From contig OZ024930.1 of the NCBI GenBank assembly GCA_964017235.1, forward strand, positions 26,850,614 through 26,914,613: a stretch of 64,000 bases of DNA, given 5' to 3'. The translations under genes and the position numbers were made by a program. Source of the stretch: Sabellastarte sp. h YS-2021. Taxonomy: Eukaryota; Annelida; Polychaeta; Sabellida; Sabellidae. Of this stretch, positions 12,471-23,911 are shown one piece after another (the first letter of the stretch is position 1; every line of letters begins with the position of its first letter). The notes below the pieces were generated by a model. It was not told the origin of the DNA. It ran no database searches and was given only the letters and a program-made list of their open reading frames with translations.

Positions 12471-13675
12471 AGAACTACAACCGAAGGTGATAGCTAGTGA
12501 TTCCAGCATGTAAAACTGTAACCTATGTACCAAAATTCCTTATAATCTTGATATGTTGGCAACGTAATAAAACAAAACTAAGGTTTGTTTTGTTGTGGTG
12601 AGATATGTATTGTGCAAAATTATGTGCAGCAATAGAATATCATCTCCTGGGAAAGAACACATTTTTCACCACCAAACAAAACTGTTATTATCATAAGTTA
12701 CATATCAAAGTGATTTTTTATGATAAATCAATAAAAGGAAGGATTAATTCTCATAAAAATAAAATAACAAAATAATACTTTTCTTTATAAACACTACAAT
12801 AATGAATTAATACTTGTTATTATTTATATGTTTGTTCGAGTTAAGTATTCATTTCACAGTTTGTGAAATCTTGTTAGGTTTAAGTGCAAAACTGTTCCAA
12901 AAAAAAAAAAAAAATTGGAATATGTTAATTATTAGTTATGAATACTTAGTATGAGTGTTTTATGGCAAGCCGACAACAAAAATATGCCAAAGGTCGAGTA
13001 TATTTGTTGCTTAAGCCTAATTAATTGGGGTAATGCTATAGGTTTATGTAACTGTACTTTCATATAAATGTTGGTTATACAATTGCTTCTTAAAATTATA
13101 TTAACTATGTGTAAATAGTATCTACACGAGTCAAGACATGAACCTTTTAAGTGTATCAGGGATGGGATAAATGCCTTAAAAGTGTCATAAAATATGGCAT
13201 TATGTGTTCTGTAATTCAAAGAAAGGTAAAAGTATTTCAACAATGGCAAATTTAAAATACTGTCTAAATAATTCTTATTCTGAGGTGCCTTTGTCGGGTT
13301 AGAAAATAAAAATACAGAGTAGACACCAAAAATATAGAAGTAACTATTTAAGCTGATTAAAATTGATCACAGTCTTATGGCACTAATTATGTATGAACAA
13401 TGTGATCAACTCCAGCAAGGACAGGGAAGGTATTTTGCCTAAAAGAAGGTACATTTCAAAACAAATTTGCCTTGGATGACTCAGCTATTTTGGCACTGGG
13501 CTAAAGTTAAGAAAATTCAAAATTGAAACAGAAACATGGAAGGTCTGATCAGTTGAACTGGAGCTCTGTGTTCCATGTTGAGGAACGCTGGATAAAACTA
13601 TGAGAATTCTTCAAAATAAAAACCAGGCCAGTATTCTGGTTAGTGTGCATCAATAAGGTGTGTCAAGTAAGTTAC
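12471..13675. other. Intergenic, no gene recognised
   Basis: Contains an A-run at about 12899-12914. The minus-strand ORF at 12932-13249 has no recognisable domain. No other structure was seen. Confidence 0.4.
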
Positions 13676-13752
13676 CACTGGATCCCGTTCAACAGCCAGG
13701 GTCATATTGGGACAGGTCCCTAGGGTTGAAGTGACAGCCTGTGATTAGATGC
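13676..13752 (-). mobile_element. SINE family 2 fragment with internal deletion
   Basis: CCCGTTCAACAGCCAGGGTC, ATATTGGGACAGGTCC and GTGACAGCCTGTGATTAGAT match the reverse complement of the copy at 26338-26485. The B-box region between the last two blocks is deleted. Confidence 0.7.
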
Positions 13753-14225
13753 CAGTTTGACCATTGTAATTCCTTGTGTAGTGGTCTTTTTGATTTTAAT
13801 ACTAGGAAACTACAACGTGTCCAAAACAGCTTAGCCAGGATTGTCACCAATACAACCAGATATTCACATAAAACTCCAGTACTTAAGAGTTTGTACTAGT
13901 TGCCAGTACAACAACATTCAGTGTTCAAAACAGCTACAATAGTCTATAAGTTCCTCCAGAGTGGTCATTCTAAATATTTCAGTGTTTTTGTGAATCCTAG
14001 ACAAAGTTTTTATACTCGTACAGTAGTCAGATGGATGGGGATGTTCTTGAGATGCCACAGTTTATTCCACCTTTACATCACTCAACAAAGCAATTTGGCT
14101 TTAGTTTTGCACATGATGCTCCCAAAGTCTGGTGTGAGTTGAATGATGACATCTGCTCTGCCACATCTCTTCTATCATTCAGAAAGAAACTGATATGTTA
14201 TTTCTTCAGAAAAGGCTACCACCCT
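13753..14225 (+). pseudogene. CR1/L2-like LINE ORF2 C-terminal fragment
   Basis: From 13753 the frame reads FDHCNSLCSGLFDF, then RKLQRVQNSLARIVT and a TPVLKSLY block. These are the conserved DYCNSL...LQRVQNSAARLV...LHWLPV blocks that follow the RT palm in CR1/L2-type elements. It has an in-frame TAG at 13897-13899, where the family has Trp (LHWLPV). A frameshift moves the rest (APKVWCELND and SFRKKLICYFFRKGY, up to about 14225) to another frame. The same blocks occur in the LINE at 34316-35980. No RT core is present. Confidence 0.75.
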
Positions 14226-14871
14226 TGGTTTGTCATGTTCTTCCAATTATTTTTTGTGGTTCTTCCTGCCCTTTTACATATCTGGACTATTGAATCTTTA
14301 GATTTCCTTTTTCTAGGCTATTGTGACTTAGATTCTGTCTTTTGATGGAGATTAAGTGATTTAAATGTAGTTTAATATTAGAATTAAAATATTTAAAAGG
14401 TGGTTATTTGTCACAATCCATCTATTTAAAGCTACACTTAAACACATTAATTTACTGACACATGATCACAATCCTGTGTCAAGCTATGTTTCTTTACTCA
14501 AGAATTATATGAATGAACTCAATATGATTTACAAAGCACAGTCACATGACACCTTCAACATAGGGGGGTCTTGTGGCCATATTATCAGTGTGGCCAGCAT
14601 GTGCAATTATGATAAAGGAACCAGATTCTTTGGTAGCTTTTGGGCAACGTGGCGGGAACATGTGCAGATGGAAAATCAGGCCACTGTTTCAGGTTATTTT
14701 TATCACTGACCTTGGAACATTGTTCTCTATAACAGTGATATAACACACTCAGGGCATAAAACACTAATCCCACACAAATATACCCTACTACACATGAAGT
14801 AAGGCTCTGCCAAGTTTAAGGTGTTAAAGGTACAACAATTACTGTAATATTTGGAAGTTTGCACTTTATTT

Positions 14872-14931
14872 TCCTTTGTGGGACTGAAACCCACACAGAA
14901 GGGAGAGCCTGTGATTAAACACCAAACTTAC
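14872..14931 (-). mobile_element. SINE family 2 tRNA-head fragment
   Basis: TGTGGGACTGAAACCCACA followed by AGCCTGTGATTAAACACCAAA is a diverged reverse complement of the tRNA-like head (anticodon-arm side and B box) of the copy at 26338-26485. The rest of the element is missing. Confidence 0.5.
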
Positions 14932-14944
14932 ATAGAAGCGTTAA

Positions 14945-15152
14945 GGGGCCACGGTGGCAGTGTGGTTACACTCTTGCCTCCCACATCTTAGATCGGGGTT
15001 CGGTTCCCGGCCCGACCTCAAGTGGGAAAACTGGTACTTGCTTACCATTGGTTGGCAGTTTACAGTACAGAACCTTGACCAACTGTATGTACTGGTTTCC
15101 TCTGCCCTCCCAACTACCCGTCGTAATATGACCTGTATAGTGTTGGAAGCAA
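14945..15152 (+). mobile_element. tRNA-derived SINE, family 1 (tail missing)
   Basis: Head GGGGCCACGGTGGCAGTGTG carries a pol III A-box-like TGGCAGTGTGGT. The B box GGTTCGGTTCC follows near 14998. The body (CAGTTTACAGTACAGAACC, CTGTATGTACTGGTTTCC and ACTACCCGTCG) matches the copies at 19160-19397 and 45636-45868. The AAAC-rich tail is absent, so the copy is 3'-truncated or eroded. Confidence 0.85.
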
Positions 15153-16377
15153 CTAGGAAATCAAGGACCTGTAACTTCGGCTCTATCTATTGGTTTGAAA
15201 GCTATGGAAAGGTCATAACACTGAGGTTATTCTCTCCTTAATTATGATTTGATCCACTGTTTACAATATTTCCATATTTGTGCTTTACGTAACATGAGCA
15301 GTTTAATATTCTATTTTCACAAGATGATGTGTAAAAAATATAAGTGGAAATTGATAAGCCGGTAACTTATGGGTGACTTAGTAAAAAGGTGTACATTACT
15401 ACATAACATAATTACACATTTAACAATAGGATTATGTCATCTGTTTTATCCATATGTTGTCTTGCACTGGGTCACCTCAGAGGTGAGACACAGGCGATCA
15501 TCTGCAATCATGTTTAACAACCACAATTAGACCAAATACTTTTTTCAAATAGTTTAATAATTTTACAATACGAACAAAACCAGATGGCTTGGCTTGTATG
15601 TCATGTATTCCCTATTTGGCTTTTTGTGTTCAGATTATCGAATATTTATTCATACCGAATAACCCGTTCACACTAAAATGATTTGAAGCCTCTGATACAA
15701 CCACTGTAGCTTCCAAGTCTGAGATTATTTTACATATTTTGCTGTAATGTGTCACCTTTTTAGTGAAGAAAGTTGCCTTGGCTGTTTTAAACTGCTGAAA
15801 AGTACTACAGTATAAATAAAAAGGTAGCTATTTTAGAGGTTCTCTCGGCCATATAAGGTTGATATTTCTAGACTTTATTTTCCTTTATGGATTTATCAAC
15901 AATTAAAGTACATATTCCAAATGTGAGAGTATATGATTAACATGGACACATGAAATCCTGGTAATAATAAATAAATTTAAGATAGATTTTCATCCCTTCC
16001 AGTACACTAATCTTGCCTGTCCCTTTAAACAGTGTCAGATCTATGTCAAACATGTCAGACAGGAAACGTTTGAAGCAGACGTAAATTGTGACAGAATTGT
16101 GACAGAATTGTGATGCTAATCTAACAGATTGCCTCCACTTGGGGGAGTGTTTGTATTTTTCTTGGTGTGAATAGCCCGCCTGATAAAGCATATTTATGAG
16201 CTGGTTGGACAGAGACTGCTTTGTACAATAAGAGGCACATAAAAAGGGATGGCATTTAAGTTAACAACCAGAAACAAATAAAAATACAGTAGTGGGAACA
16301 AAACATTCTTCCTAAAAACCTTTGTTCGGATCATTGAAGTTCCAACAATAGAAGTTTTGTAATCTCATAAAGTACCA
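15153..16377. other. Intergenic, no gene recognised
   Basis: No domain-bearing ORF. The minus ORF at 15937-16191 has no recognisable feature. Confidence 0.4.
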
Positions 16378-16934
16378 GGGCCCGTATTCACGAAAGGTCT
16401 TAGACTTAGCCAGGTCTTAGGCTTAAATTCAGTCTTAAAGCTAAGACTTTTGTCTCAGCTAAGTTTTGTCTTAAAACCGTATTCACAAAGGGTGACTTAG
16501 CTAAGTCCAAATAACCACAGTGGTTTTCTGTGTCATGTGACCTTTTTGTTTCTATTCAAACTATACTATTGGTGACATATATCCTTTATTTAATGCATTT
16601 TAAGGAAAAGTGATGTTCTGAAATGGAAAACCTTGTTACCACATATAAACTTCCAAAGACTGCTTTAGTCAGATGTTCTGTATAATTATACTTTATTTAC
16701 AGCCATTTCAAATTTTGAAGTGGAGAAAAGTTTATGGCGGCCATATTTAAGTCCTCTTTACAAAATTTAAGCCCACTACTAACCAGTCTTAAAGTTGAGC
16801 CCTTGGCTAAGCCTAAGACCAGTCTTAAATCCTTTGTGAATACCACTAAGCCTAAGACAAAAGTCTTAAACTTGAGACAAAAGTCTCAACTTTAAGCCTA
16901 TGCCCTGGCTAAGACCTTTTGTGAATACGGGCCC
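16378..16934 (+). mobile_element. Palindromic-ended MITE, copy 1
   Basis: Begins GGGCCCGTATTCACGAAAGG and ends with the near-reverse complement CCTTTTGTGAATACGGGCCC. Both arms contain many copies of CTTAG/CTAAG-type motifs, so each end folds on itself. There is no transposase ORF. A second copy lies at 27500-28083 in opposite orientation, with shared interior blocks (CTGTGTCATGTGACC, GGCGGCCATATTTAAGTCC). Inference: a non-autonomous DNA transposon; the superfamily is not determined and no clear target duplication was read. Confidence 0.85.
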
Positions 16935-17240
16935 AGGTGATCTGCAAGTTTTCATGTAGACTTGGTGTGGTAGAATGGTATTAGAATTGCAGTGTTCCCG
17001 TTCTGAAAACAACAGTGGGTAATTCCCTGTGGTATTTAGGTACATAGGACAAACATGTATTTTGTACAGCTGACCTGTTGGCAGATTGACAGTTTAATTC
17101 TAACGCCCATATACCATCCTATAGTATTTTAGATAGAGAGTAGATGACCTTAAAGAGTTGCCTTAAACTGCCAACTTGCCAACCTTGGTTTATGATCCAA
17201 CACAAGCCATACCTGTTAAACAGGGGGGTGGCATAAAGAC

Positions 17241-17256
17241 GGGGGGGGGGGGGGGG
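17241..17256 (+). repeat. G16 homopolymer
   Basis: An uninterrupted run of 16 G directly before the dispersed repeat copy 2. Assembly length may be unreliable. Confidence 0.9.
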
Positions 17257-17480
17257 CATTTATTTGGTCATTTACCTGCGCCACTTAATATGCCTAATTA
17301 GCACAACACATTCATCAATAACTGCTGATTTTCGTTAATATTTCTTAGACTATATCACCTACAAATATGTTACAAACATCATTAAAAAAGTATTTCACAG
17401 GGCTTCTGCTCGATTTTGCGTTGCATTAATATAGTGAAAATCTCTGAAGAAATGGCAGAGAAATCTCAAATAAGAAGTTG
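17257..17480 (+). repeat. Dispersed repeat, copy 2
   Basis: Aligns with 6231-6475 in the same orientation: GCGCCACTTAATATG, ACAAATATGTTA, CATCATTAAAAAAG, TATTTCACA, GCTTCTGC. No coding content. Confidence 0.45.
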
Positions 17481-17997
17481 AAGTTTTTTATTCACCAGTG
17501 GCCCTATCTATCACAACCTTTTCTGTACTGTTTTCTTTAAAAAGAGGCATTCAGTGCACTTATTATTCATACAGATTTATCAATAGTAAAAGATCCCTCA
17601 TTACATATGTAAAAATATATCTCATTGGTGAAGATTAACAATAAGATTCTTATGCCAGGCACTGGATGGAGATATCTATGTGTCATTCTGGAAGTGTTTC
17701 TATTAAAACTTTTTATTTAAAAAAATACATATTATATTAACATTATTTTTATATTGAAACACCCTTTTACTTCAGGGAAGGTGACACCTCCATTGTCCTA
17801 GCCCCCTTTTGGCTATTTTTCTAACATCAATATTTACCTTCATTTGTCATGAGAGGAAAAACGTAAGAATACTGATAATTTTGACATGGGAGTGAGAAAT
17901 TAACCAGTTCCATTAGGGACATGGTAAATATGGATGAGGTATGGGTAAAAATTGGAAACAAAGTAAAGACTTTCTTTCTTTACAGTGACTTGTACTG

Positions 17998-18037
17998 ATA
18001 TAATAATAATTATAATAATAATAATAATAATAATAGT
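17998..18037 (+). repeat. (TAA)n microsatellite
   Basis: About 12 imperfect TAA units. They produce a spurious poly-isoleucine open frame. Confidence 0.9.
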
Positions 18038-19159
18038 AAAAATCTATGCTTCCAGTTATAATAGTGAGTACAGTAGTGTCTGCAAATCTGTCGTATGTAT
18101 TTCAGAGCTGCATTGTAGAATATGTTTTTTGTTTGGGTTGTTAGGGCGACCCAGGTGTCAATCCTCCTCCCAAGGCAGTGTGTTCCAAAAGTTCAGTACT
18201 ACCTGTAAATGGGTTTGGGTACCAGTCTGATGACATCACAGAGCTTACCTAGAAATGTGACCCAGTTGTCAGGGACAACCTAGAAAACAAAATGTTTTTA
18301 TTGGCTAGTAACTTAACCCTGTTTCAGAACTCATGTTGAAAGTCACTTTCAAACTGACATTCAAAGGACAAACATGAAAATTTTAGAACTTCTGATGAAT
18401 TTATTTTATGCTTTTAACTCTGCTTTTAGGGATTTCAACTTGTAAAATATGTACATATGAACGGTCATTTATCATGTAACAAGGTTTTTATTATTATTAT
18501 GAACATTATATGTGATTTCATGGATTGACTGATCAAACAACTGGACAAGCAGAGTGCTGATATTGTGATAAAGTGAACTGATATGCTGAATTGTGGTCTT
18601 TTCTAAGACCGCTGGTCATCGTGTCAACCTCAGGCTTGATCTACTAGAAAGGGACGGTCTAACCTATATTCTCTTTCTTTATTTGTGGCTATGCCATATA
18701 GTCAATTGGTCGTATTTAGCTTGATATTGACAAGTTGAGCACAGGTCTTAGCACCTTGGCGCATATTTTATGTGTTTCAGAAACACATTGACTATAAAAT
18801 CTGTGAATTAATATAACAAAATGCCAGATCATAAACAACATTGTAAAACTTGTAAAGTGAGACACCTCCCTCCCACTGGGAAGAAATGCCAGTACAAGAA
18901 GACTGTTCAAGAGGAATCAAATGAACTTTCTCGAGATGCTGCCGTCGCCAGTGGTCAGTCCACTAGCAAGGGTCCAGAGGACGGACAGCTGTTGCAGAAG
19001 CAGATACTGGAGCAGCTGAGACAGGTGACAGACAGGCTGGACCAAGTAGAGCATCGAGTAGCGGCTACAGCAACAAGTTCAACACCAAAACAAGAGTTAA
19101 GTACAGACAGTTTTCTTCAGACTATCGTCCTCGCACGATAGTGATGACCCCTCCCTAGA

Positions 19160-19397
19160 TTTATTTATTTATTTATTTGGGGTTTTACGTCGCTTTCAAC
19201 ACTGTACAGGTCATATCACGACGGGTAGTTGGAAGGGCAGAGGAAACCAGTACATAGAGTTCGTTAGGGTTCTGTACTGTAAACTGCCCACCAACGGCAA
19301 GCAACTACCAACTTTCCCACTTGAGACCATGACGGGGATCGAACCCCGGCCTCAGAGGTGGGAGGCGAGAGTGTTACCACTCTGCCACCGTGGCCCC
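19160..19397 (-). mobile_element. tRNA-derived SINE, family 1, inserted in element A gag
   Basis: Full-length copy on the minus strand, with its (AAAT)n tail at the low-coordinate end (19160-19180) and its GGGGCCACGGTGGCAGAGTGG head at the high end. B box GGTTCGATCCC lies on the minus strand near 19340. A perfect 15-bp target duplication, TGACCCCTCCCTAGA, lies at 19145-19159 and 19398-19412. It inserted after element A did. Confidence 0.95.
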
Positions 19398-19705
19398 TGA
19401 CCCCTCCCTAGAAACATTAAAGTCATATAGATTGCAACAAAAAGTAGATGCCAGAATCAGGGATCTAAATCACAGTTCACACCTCCCAGGTAAAAACAAA
19501 AAATTAAAGTATAAGTCCCAGAGGGGAGGAAGTGTTGATGTACAAGTCAAGCACAAGGTGCATTGGCTCCTTGAGGCAGTACTTGGGGGGGTATCCCGCC
19601 AGCGAGTTACGTATGACCAGTTATCATTGACCCAATGGGTACAGGGTTTTGCCGTAATGTGTTGGAAGAGCGAAGCCGTAAAGACACCATGATATCGTAT
19701 CTCTC

Positions 19706-19864
19706 GAATGACGCTGTTAATCTAACTCCCATTGAAATGCATTATGCTGTCAGAGAAACCAATAAACCCAATTTTATGTTAGCCAGACTACCAGTTAAAG
19801 GTCAACTCAATGTTGAAGCATGGTGTGAACACCTTGGGGAATATTGGGACCAACAATTATTGCA
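19706..19864 (+). repeat. 159-bp copy of element A RT region inside its gag
   Basis: Identical by eye over its whole length to 21112-21270 (GAATGACGCTG to AATTATTGCA). It encodes the pre-palm RT segment NDAVNLTPIEMHY to EYWDQQLL, and both junctions keep the gag frame open. Compared with elements B and C it replaces roughly the gag segment between VLEE and IDRIRRAHAQ. Confidence 0.95.
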
Positions 19865-20104
19865 TCAGATTGACTGGATTCGTAGGGCTCATACCCAAAA
19901 ACACATCTCTGCCAGTAAATCGTCTTGGGCAAAAACTGAACGAAAACCATGGTTTTGTAAAAACTTCCAGAGTAACACTTGCACCCATCAAAAAGATCAT
20001 GAGGTAAATGGTAGGCTAAACAAACATATCTGCCTTTTGCTTGACTTAAGAAAAGCAGTTAAGCCACTCAGAGAAAAAGTATTTAACAAAACAAAGCTCA
20101 AAAA

Positions 20105-22690
20105 ATGAGCAGCCACTAAATCTGTGTGCAAAACTGATCAAGTTAGTGGAAAAATTGTGCATCACCAACAGCCTGTTGTCAGTAAGGTCATAACAAATGA
20201 TGTACATAGAAACAGGCTTGTTTACAATTCAGGGGTCAAACCCAAAGAAATTGAAACCTTATTTGCTCAAAGAACTGGTAAAAAACGTCTTAGCACTTCT
20301 CGTTTGCCCACAGTGTATGGTCAAGCAATTTGGGCTAAAATGAATGAATGTGTCAGTAAAATGTCAAACTTTGTAGCAAGTAAAGAATCCGTGGGGGAAA
20401 ACAGTGATCATGGTAGTTCCCAGGTTACAAATTTGAACCCTAGTCCTCACAATAGCACAACAGTTGAGGTCGTGCCTAGTGGGGAAACACTGAATACGCA
20501 TAGAACTCCTTCCAGTTGTGAAGGTAGTAATGAATGTGTCAGTAAAGCAAGTAAGTTTGGCACTTCATATGTCCAAGATTCAAACCCTATCCTATCACAA
20601 GTACAACGGTTGATCATGCAGGAAATGATGAATACAGTCAAATTGCTAGTTTGAAAATTCAAGATTCAAACCCTAGTCCTCTCACTAACCCCACAGCTGA
20701 GGTCATGTCTAGCCCTAGGGGCAGGGACCCATTGCCTGGTGGTTACACTCATCAATCTGGTCCCAGACAAAAGGCAAGTATTGTAAAAAATGGTCTAGCA
20801 GCTGAGGTCATAACACAAGGTGAGGGGGCTGCATGTGTAGATATTACACAGGTCGGGTCCAGGAAAGGGACCAGTGTGAACTCGGATGTAGTTAAAGTGT
20901 CACCAAGGTGTGAAAATAGTGATCAATTGATCTTTGATGTCAATTACTCGGGCATTGAAGACAAACTTGTGAATTCTATTTTGCATGCTATTGATGGAAA
21001 CAAACTTCCAAATGTTGACAATGATACTTTTCACAAGTGGCGCCGTCAGTCTGCTTTTAACTTTGGGTATGTCCCACTAGGAGATCAATTAATGCCAGGG
21101 GTTGATGTCATGAATGACGCTGTTAATCTAACTCCCATTGAAATGCATTATGCTGTCAGAGAAACCAATAAACCCAATTTTATGTTAGCCAGACTACCAG
21201 TTAAAGGTCAACTCAATGTTGAAGCATGGTGTGAACACCTTGGGGAATATTGGGACCAACAATTATTGCAGCTAATACGATTTGGTTTTCCTCTTGACAT
21301 CAATAGGGCTTGTGATATCACAAATGAGCCAGGCAACCACAAATCAGCTGTAGATAATCCCAATGACATTGACGCATATATTGCTGAAGAACAAAAATAT
21401 GATGCTATTCTTGGCCCATTTAATGAAAAGCCCATCTGTGGAGGCCACAGTTCACCTTTTATGACCAGGGCAAAGCCCAACTCAGACCGACGCAGGGTCA
21501 TTATAGATCTTAGCTGGCCCCTTGGGGCATCAGTTAATGCAAGGATAGATAAAAACACCTATCTTGACGCTCCCTTTGCCTTAACTTTCCCTACTGTTGA
21601 TGACATTACTAATGAGTTGAAACGCTTAGGTCGTGGTGCATTCTTGTACAAAGTAGACGTAAGTTGTGCATTTCGTCATGTCAAGGTTGACCCAGGGGAC
21701 TACGACCTCCTGGGTTTAGAATGGAATGGCCACTATGTTGACACCTGCGTTCTGTTCGGGATGCGTCATGGGAGTCAGATCTTCCACCGTTTGAGCGACA
21801 CCGTCAGGTACGTCATACGTCACAAAGGTTTTACCATTATAGACTATATTGACGATTACGTTGGCGTAGGCATTCCCAGCGTTGCCTGGGCGTCGTTTCA
21901 TACTCTTCTTGAATTAATGATGCAACTGGGTCTGAAGGTCAGCGACAAAAAACTGGTGCATCACACGATGTAAGCCACATGTCTTGGTGTCTTGATTGAC
22001 ACAATGAAAGGCACGATTTCAATTCCTCCAGAGAAATTGCGTGACGTCAATGACGCGGTGCGTCACTGGATGACAAAAGAATTTGCCACAAAACGTCAGC
22101 TCCAGTCCATCCTAGGTCTCCTCTTATATGCACACAAGTGTGTAAAGCCTGCTAGGGTATTTTTGAATAGAATGTTGGATGTTCTCAGATCTGGCAATGG
22201 GCGTCAAAAAATATACCTCACTCCTGACTTTAAGAGGGATCTGGGATGGTTTGACAAATTTTTGCATACATACAATGAAGTTTCTTTGTACAATCATAGA
22301 AGCATAGACATCACACTCGAACTTGACGCCTGCTTGATGGGCTTTGGGGATCGTTCTGGAAATTGTGTTTACCATCTTGCAATACACAGAGGTTTTAGGA
22401 ATTTAACAATTGTACACCTTGAGATGGTGAACATCTTGTGATTCATACCTTCAAACTCTAGTGGGCTACCAAGAAAATCCTGATTCAGTGTGACAATGAG
22501 GCTGTTGTAACAGTTCTAAGGTCGGGGAAAACTCGCGATCCGTACCTTGCAGTATGTGCAAGAAACATCTGGTACACAGCTACAGCAGCTGACATTGATT
22601 TACACTTTAGGGGAGTTGACAATAAAGTTGCAGATGTCCTGTCAATATGGCAGGGCACCATTGATCAGTTTATCTGTTGTATCATCATAT
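20105..22690 (+). pseudogene. Element A ORF2: reverse transcriptase and RNase H, disrupted
   Basis: A long Ser/Thr-rich linker (20124-21000) contains an imperfect internal duplication. The RT block follows: FGYVPLGDQL, LIRFGFPLDI, NHKSAV, AILGPF, RRRVIIDLSWPLG, motif A YKVDVSCAFRHV and active-site YIDD at 21845-21856. After an in-frame TAA at 21971-21973 the same frame continues with KRQLQSILGLLLY and the RNase H start LELDACLMGFG and HLEMVNIL. A TGA at 22439-22441 and further shifts break the rest, but CDNEAVVTVLRSGKT and NKVADVLSIW of RNase H can still be read up to about 22690. A frameshift near 20645 separates the linker from RT. Homologous to ORF2 of elements B, C and D. Confidence 0.85.
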
Positions 22691-22957
22691 CCAAGGGCCA
22701 GTATGGCTGCCTGTATCACAGGATATGCTGGAATTAGATTCAGATTTGTAAATAGCATTGTATATTTTAGTGCCCTGTACTTTTATATGTATTAGTGTGT
22801 GCAGGGGCCTGTTTCACAACATGTTAGAGGTAGATGCAGAATAATTAATAACAGTGTACGTGTTGTAACCTGCAGTGATGTTGCATGTATTATCATGCTG
22901 CAGGGGCTTATGCTGTTAGTTGTATGATACTGAAGGATTCTGCACTTTGTATTTTAG

Positions 22958-23911
22958 AGAATGGGGCCCTCACAGGATGGTCAGCCAAGGCTTCCTCAAG
23001 GCTTTATCTGGCGTTCAGGCCCAAGACATACAAGGCCTACACTACAATGTTCAAGACATTTGTGCCATTCTGTATTTTCACAAAGTCATGCTTGGAGAAT
23101 GCCAATGTAAAAATAGTTCTGTCATTTTTAGAATGTTTAGTATGAAATGCAGTATCACCTTGTATGTTGGCTAACTATGTGTCGGCTATTAAAGCCAGTT
23201 TTATACTATATGATCTACCATTTCAAGTGTTGGACCACCCAAGGGTCAAATACTTCATTAAGGCTGTAAAAATCAACAGGCCTCCTGCCCTGAAAACTCA
23301 TAATGTGATCTCCATTCCCATGTTGATAAATCTTTCATTGGCCTGTGATTCGCTTCCCTCTGGTCAGGTGTACAAGACTACATTGTTATTAGGATTTTTT
23401 TGCCTTTCTAAGGCTATCAAACCTGGCCCCCCATTCTGTGGTAGCATTCGACCACACTAGGCACAGTTCACAGTTCATGAAGTATTCTTTACTATGAAAT
23501 ATCTTAAGTTGATCATAAAATGGTCTAAAGCAATGCAGACCCGGGACAAAGTTCAGTGCATCACTGTTCCAAAGCTAAAAAATAAAGTTATCTGCCCCTT
23601 TAGAGCTGTCAAGAAATTTCAAACACTTTATCCCCTCACTAGTTCAACATCTTTATTGCAAGTTCCATCTCACCAGGGTCTGATCCCTTTGACTGATTCA
23701 AGAATGCGGAAAATATTAAAATCTTAATTTGTCCTTAGATCTACAACCTAACTACTTCACATTTCATGACCTTCGAAGGTCAGGAGCCACATATGCATTT
23801 AATGCTCACATCCCTGTGCAAGCAATTAAAAAACATGGTACATGGTCATCAGACTATGGCAGTACATTCAGTTGGATCACGCCTCAGGTGAACATCTGGC
23901 AAATGCTTTAG
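22958..23911 (+). pseudogene. Element A tyrosine recombinase, disrupted
   Basis: Begins after TGCACTTTGTATTTTAG, a 3'-splice-like sequence, with no ATG start in the YR frame. N-terminal SAM-like part: GWSAKASSRLYLAFRPKTY, then ANYVSAIKASF. Catalytic part: LLIKWSKAMQ-like hairpin near 23509 and HDLRRSGATYAF near 23767. The position of the first catalytic Arg (FLRLSN in element D) reads FCLSKA, so that Arg is lost. The HGTW block is present near 23834, but a clear nucleophile Tyr is not. Several stops and frame changes (near 23143, 23458 and 23725) confirm that it is dead. Confidence 0.8.

Larger units (their letters stand above)
18821..20108 (+). pseudogene. Element A gag-like ORF1, disrupted
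   Basis: Starts at ATG 18821 (context AACAAAATGCC). The N-terminal Cys/His motif CKTCKVRHLPPTGKKC matches CKKCGNIHKRPINSKC of element C. A Gln/Glu-rich coiled-coil-like stretch (QLLQKQILEQLRQVTDRLDQ) follows. A frameshift near 19120-19130 precedes a minus-strand SINE (19160-19397). Gag resumes at DPSLETLKSY (from 19399), shifts frame again in the GGGTTTT run at 19641-19648, and reaches VLEERSRKD. The segment 19706-19864 is not gag but a copy of this element's own RT region, read in frame. Gag then resumes with IDWIRRAHTQK and a CCCH-like CKNFQSNTCTHQKDH near 19966-20010. The stop TGA at 20106-20108 overlaps an ATG (ATGA). The role in the live family is presumed RNA packaging. Confidence 0.8.

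Noticed and set aside
17985..18230. ORF with poly-isoleucine start
   Set aside because: Produced by the (TAA)n microsatellite. The remainder has no domain.
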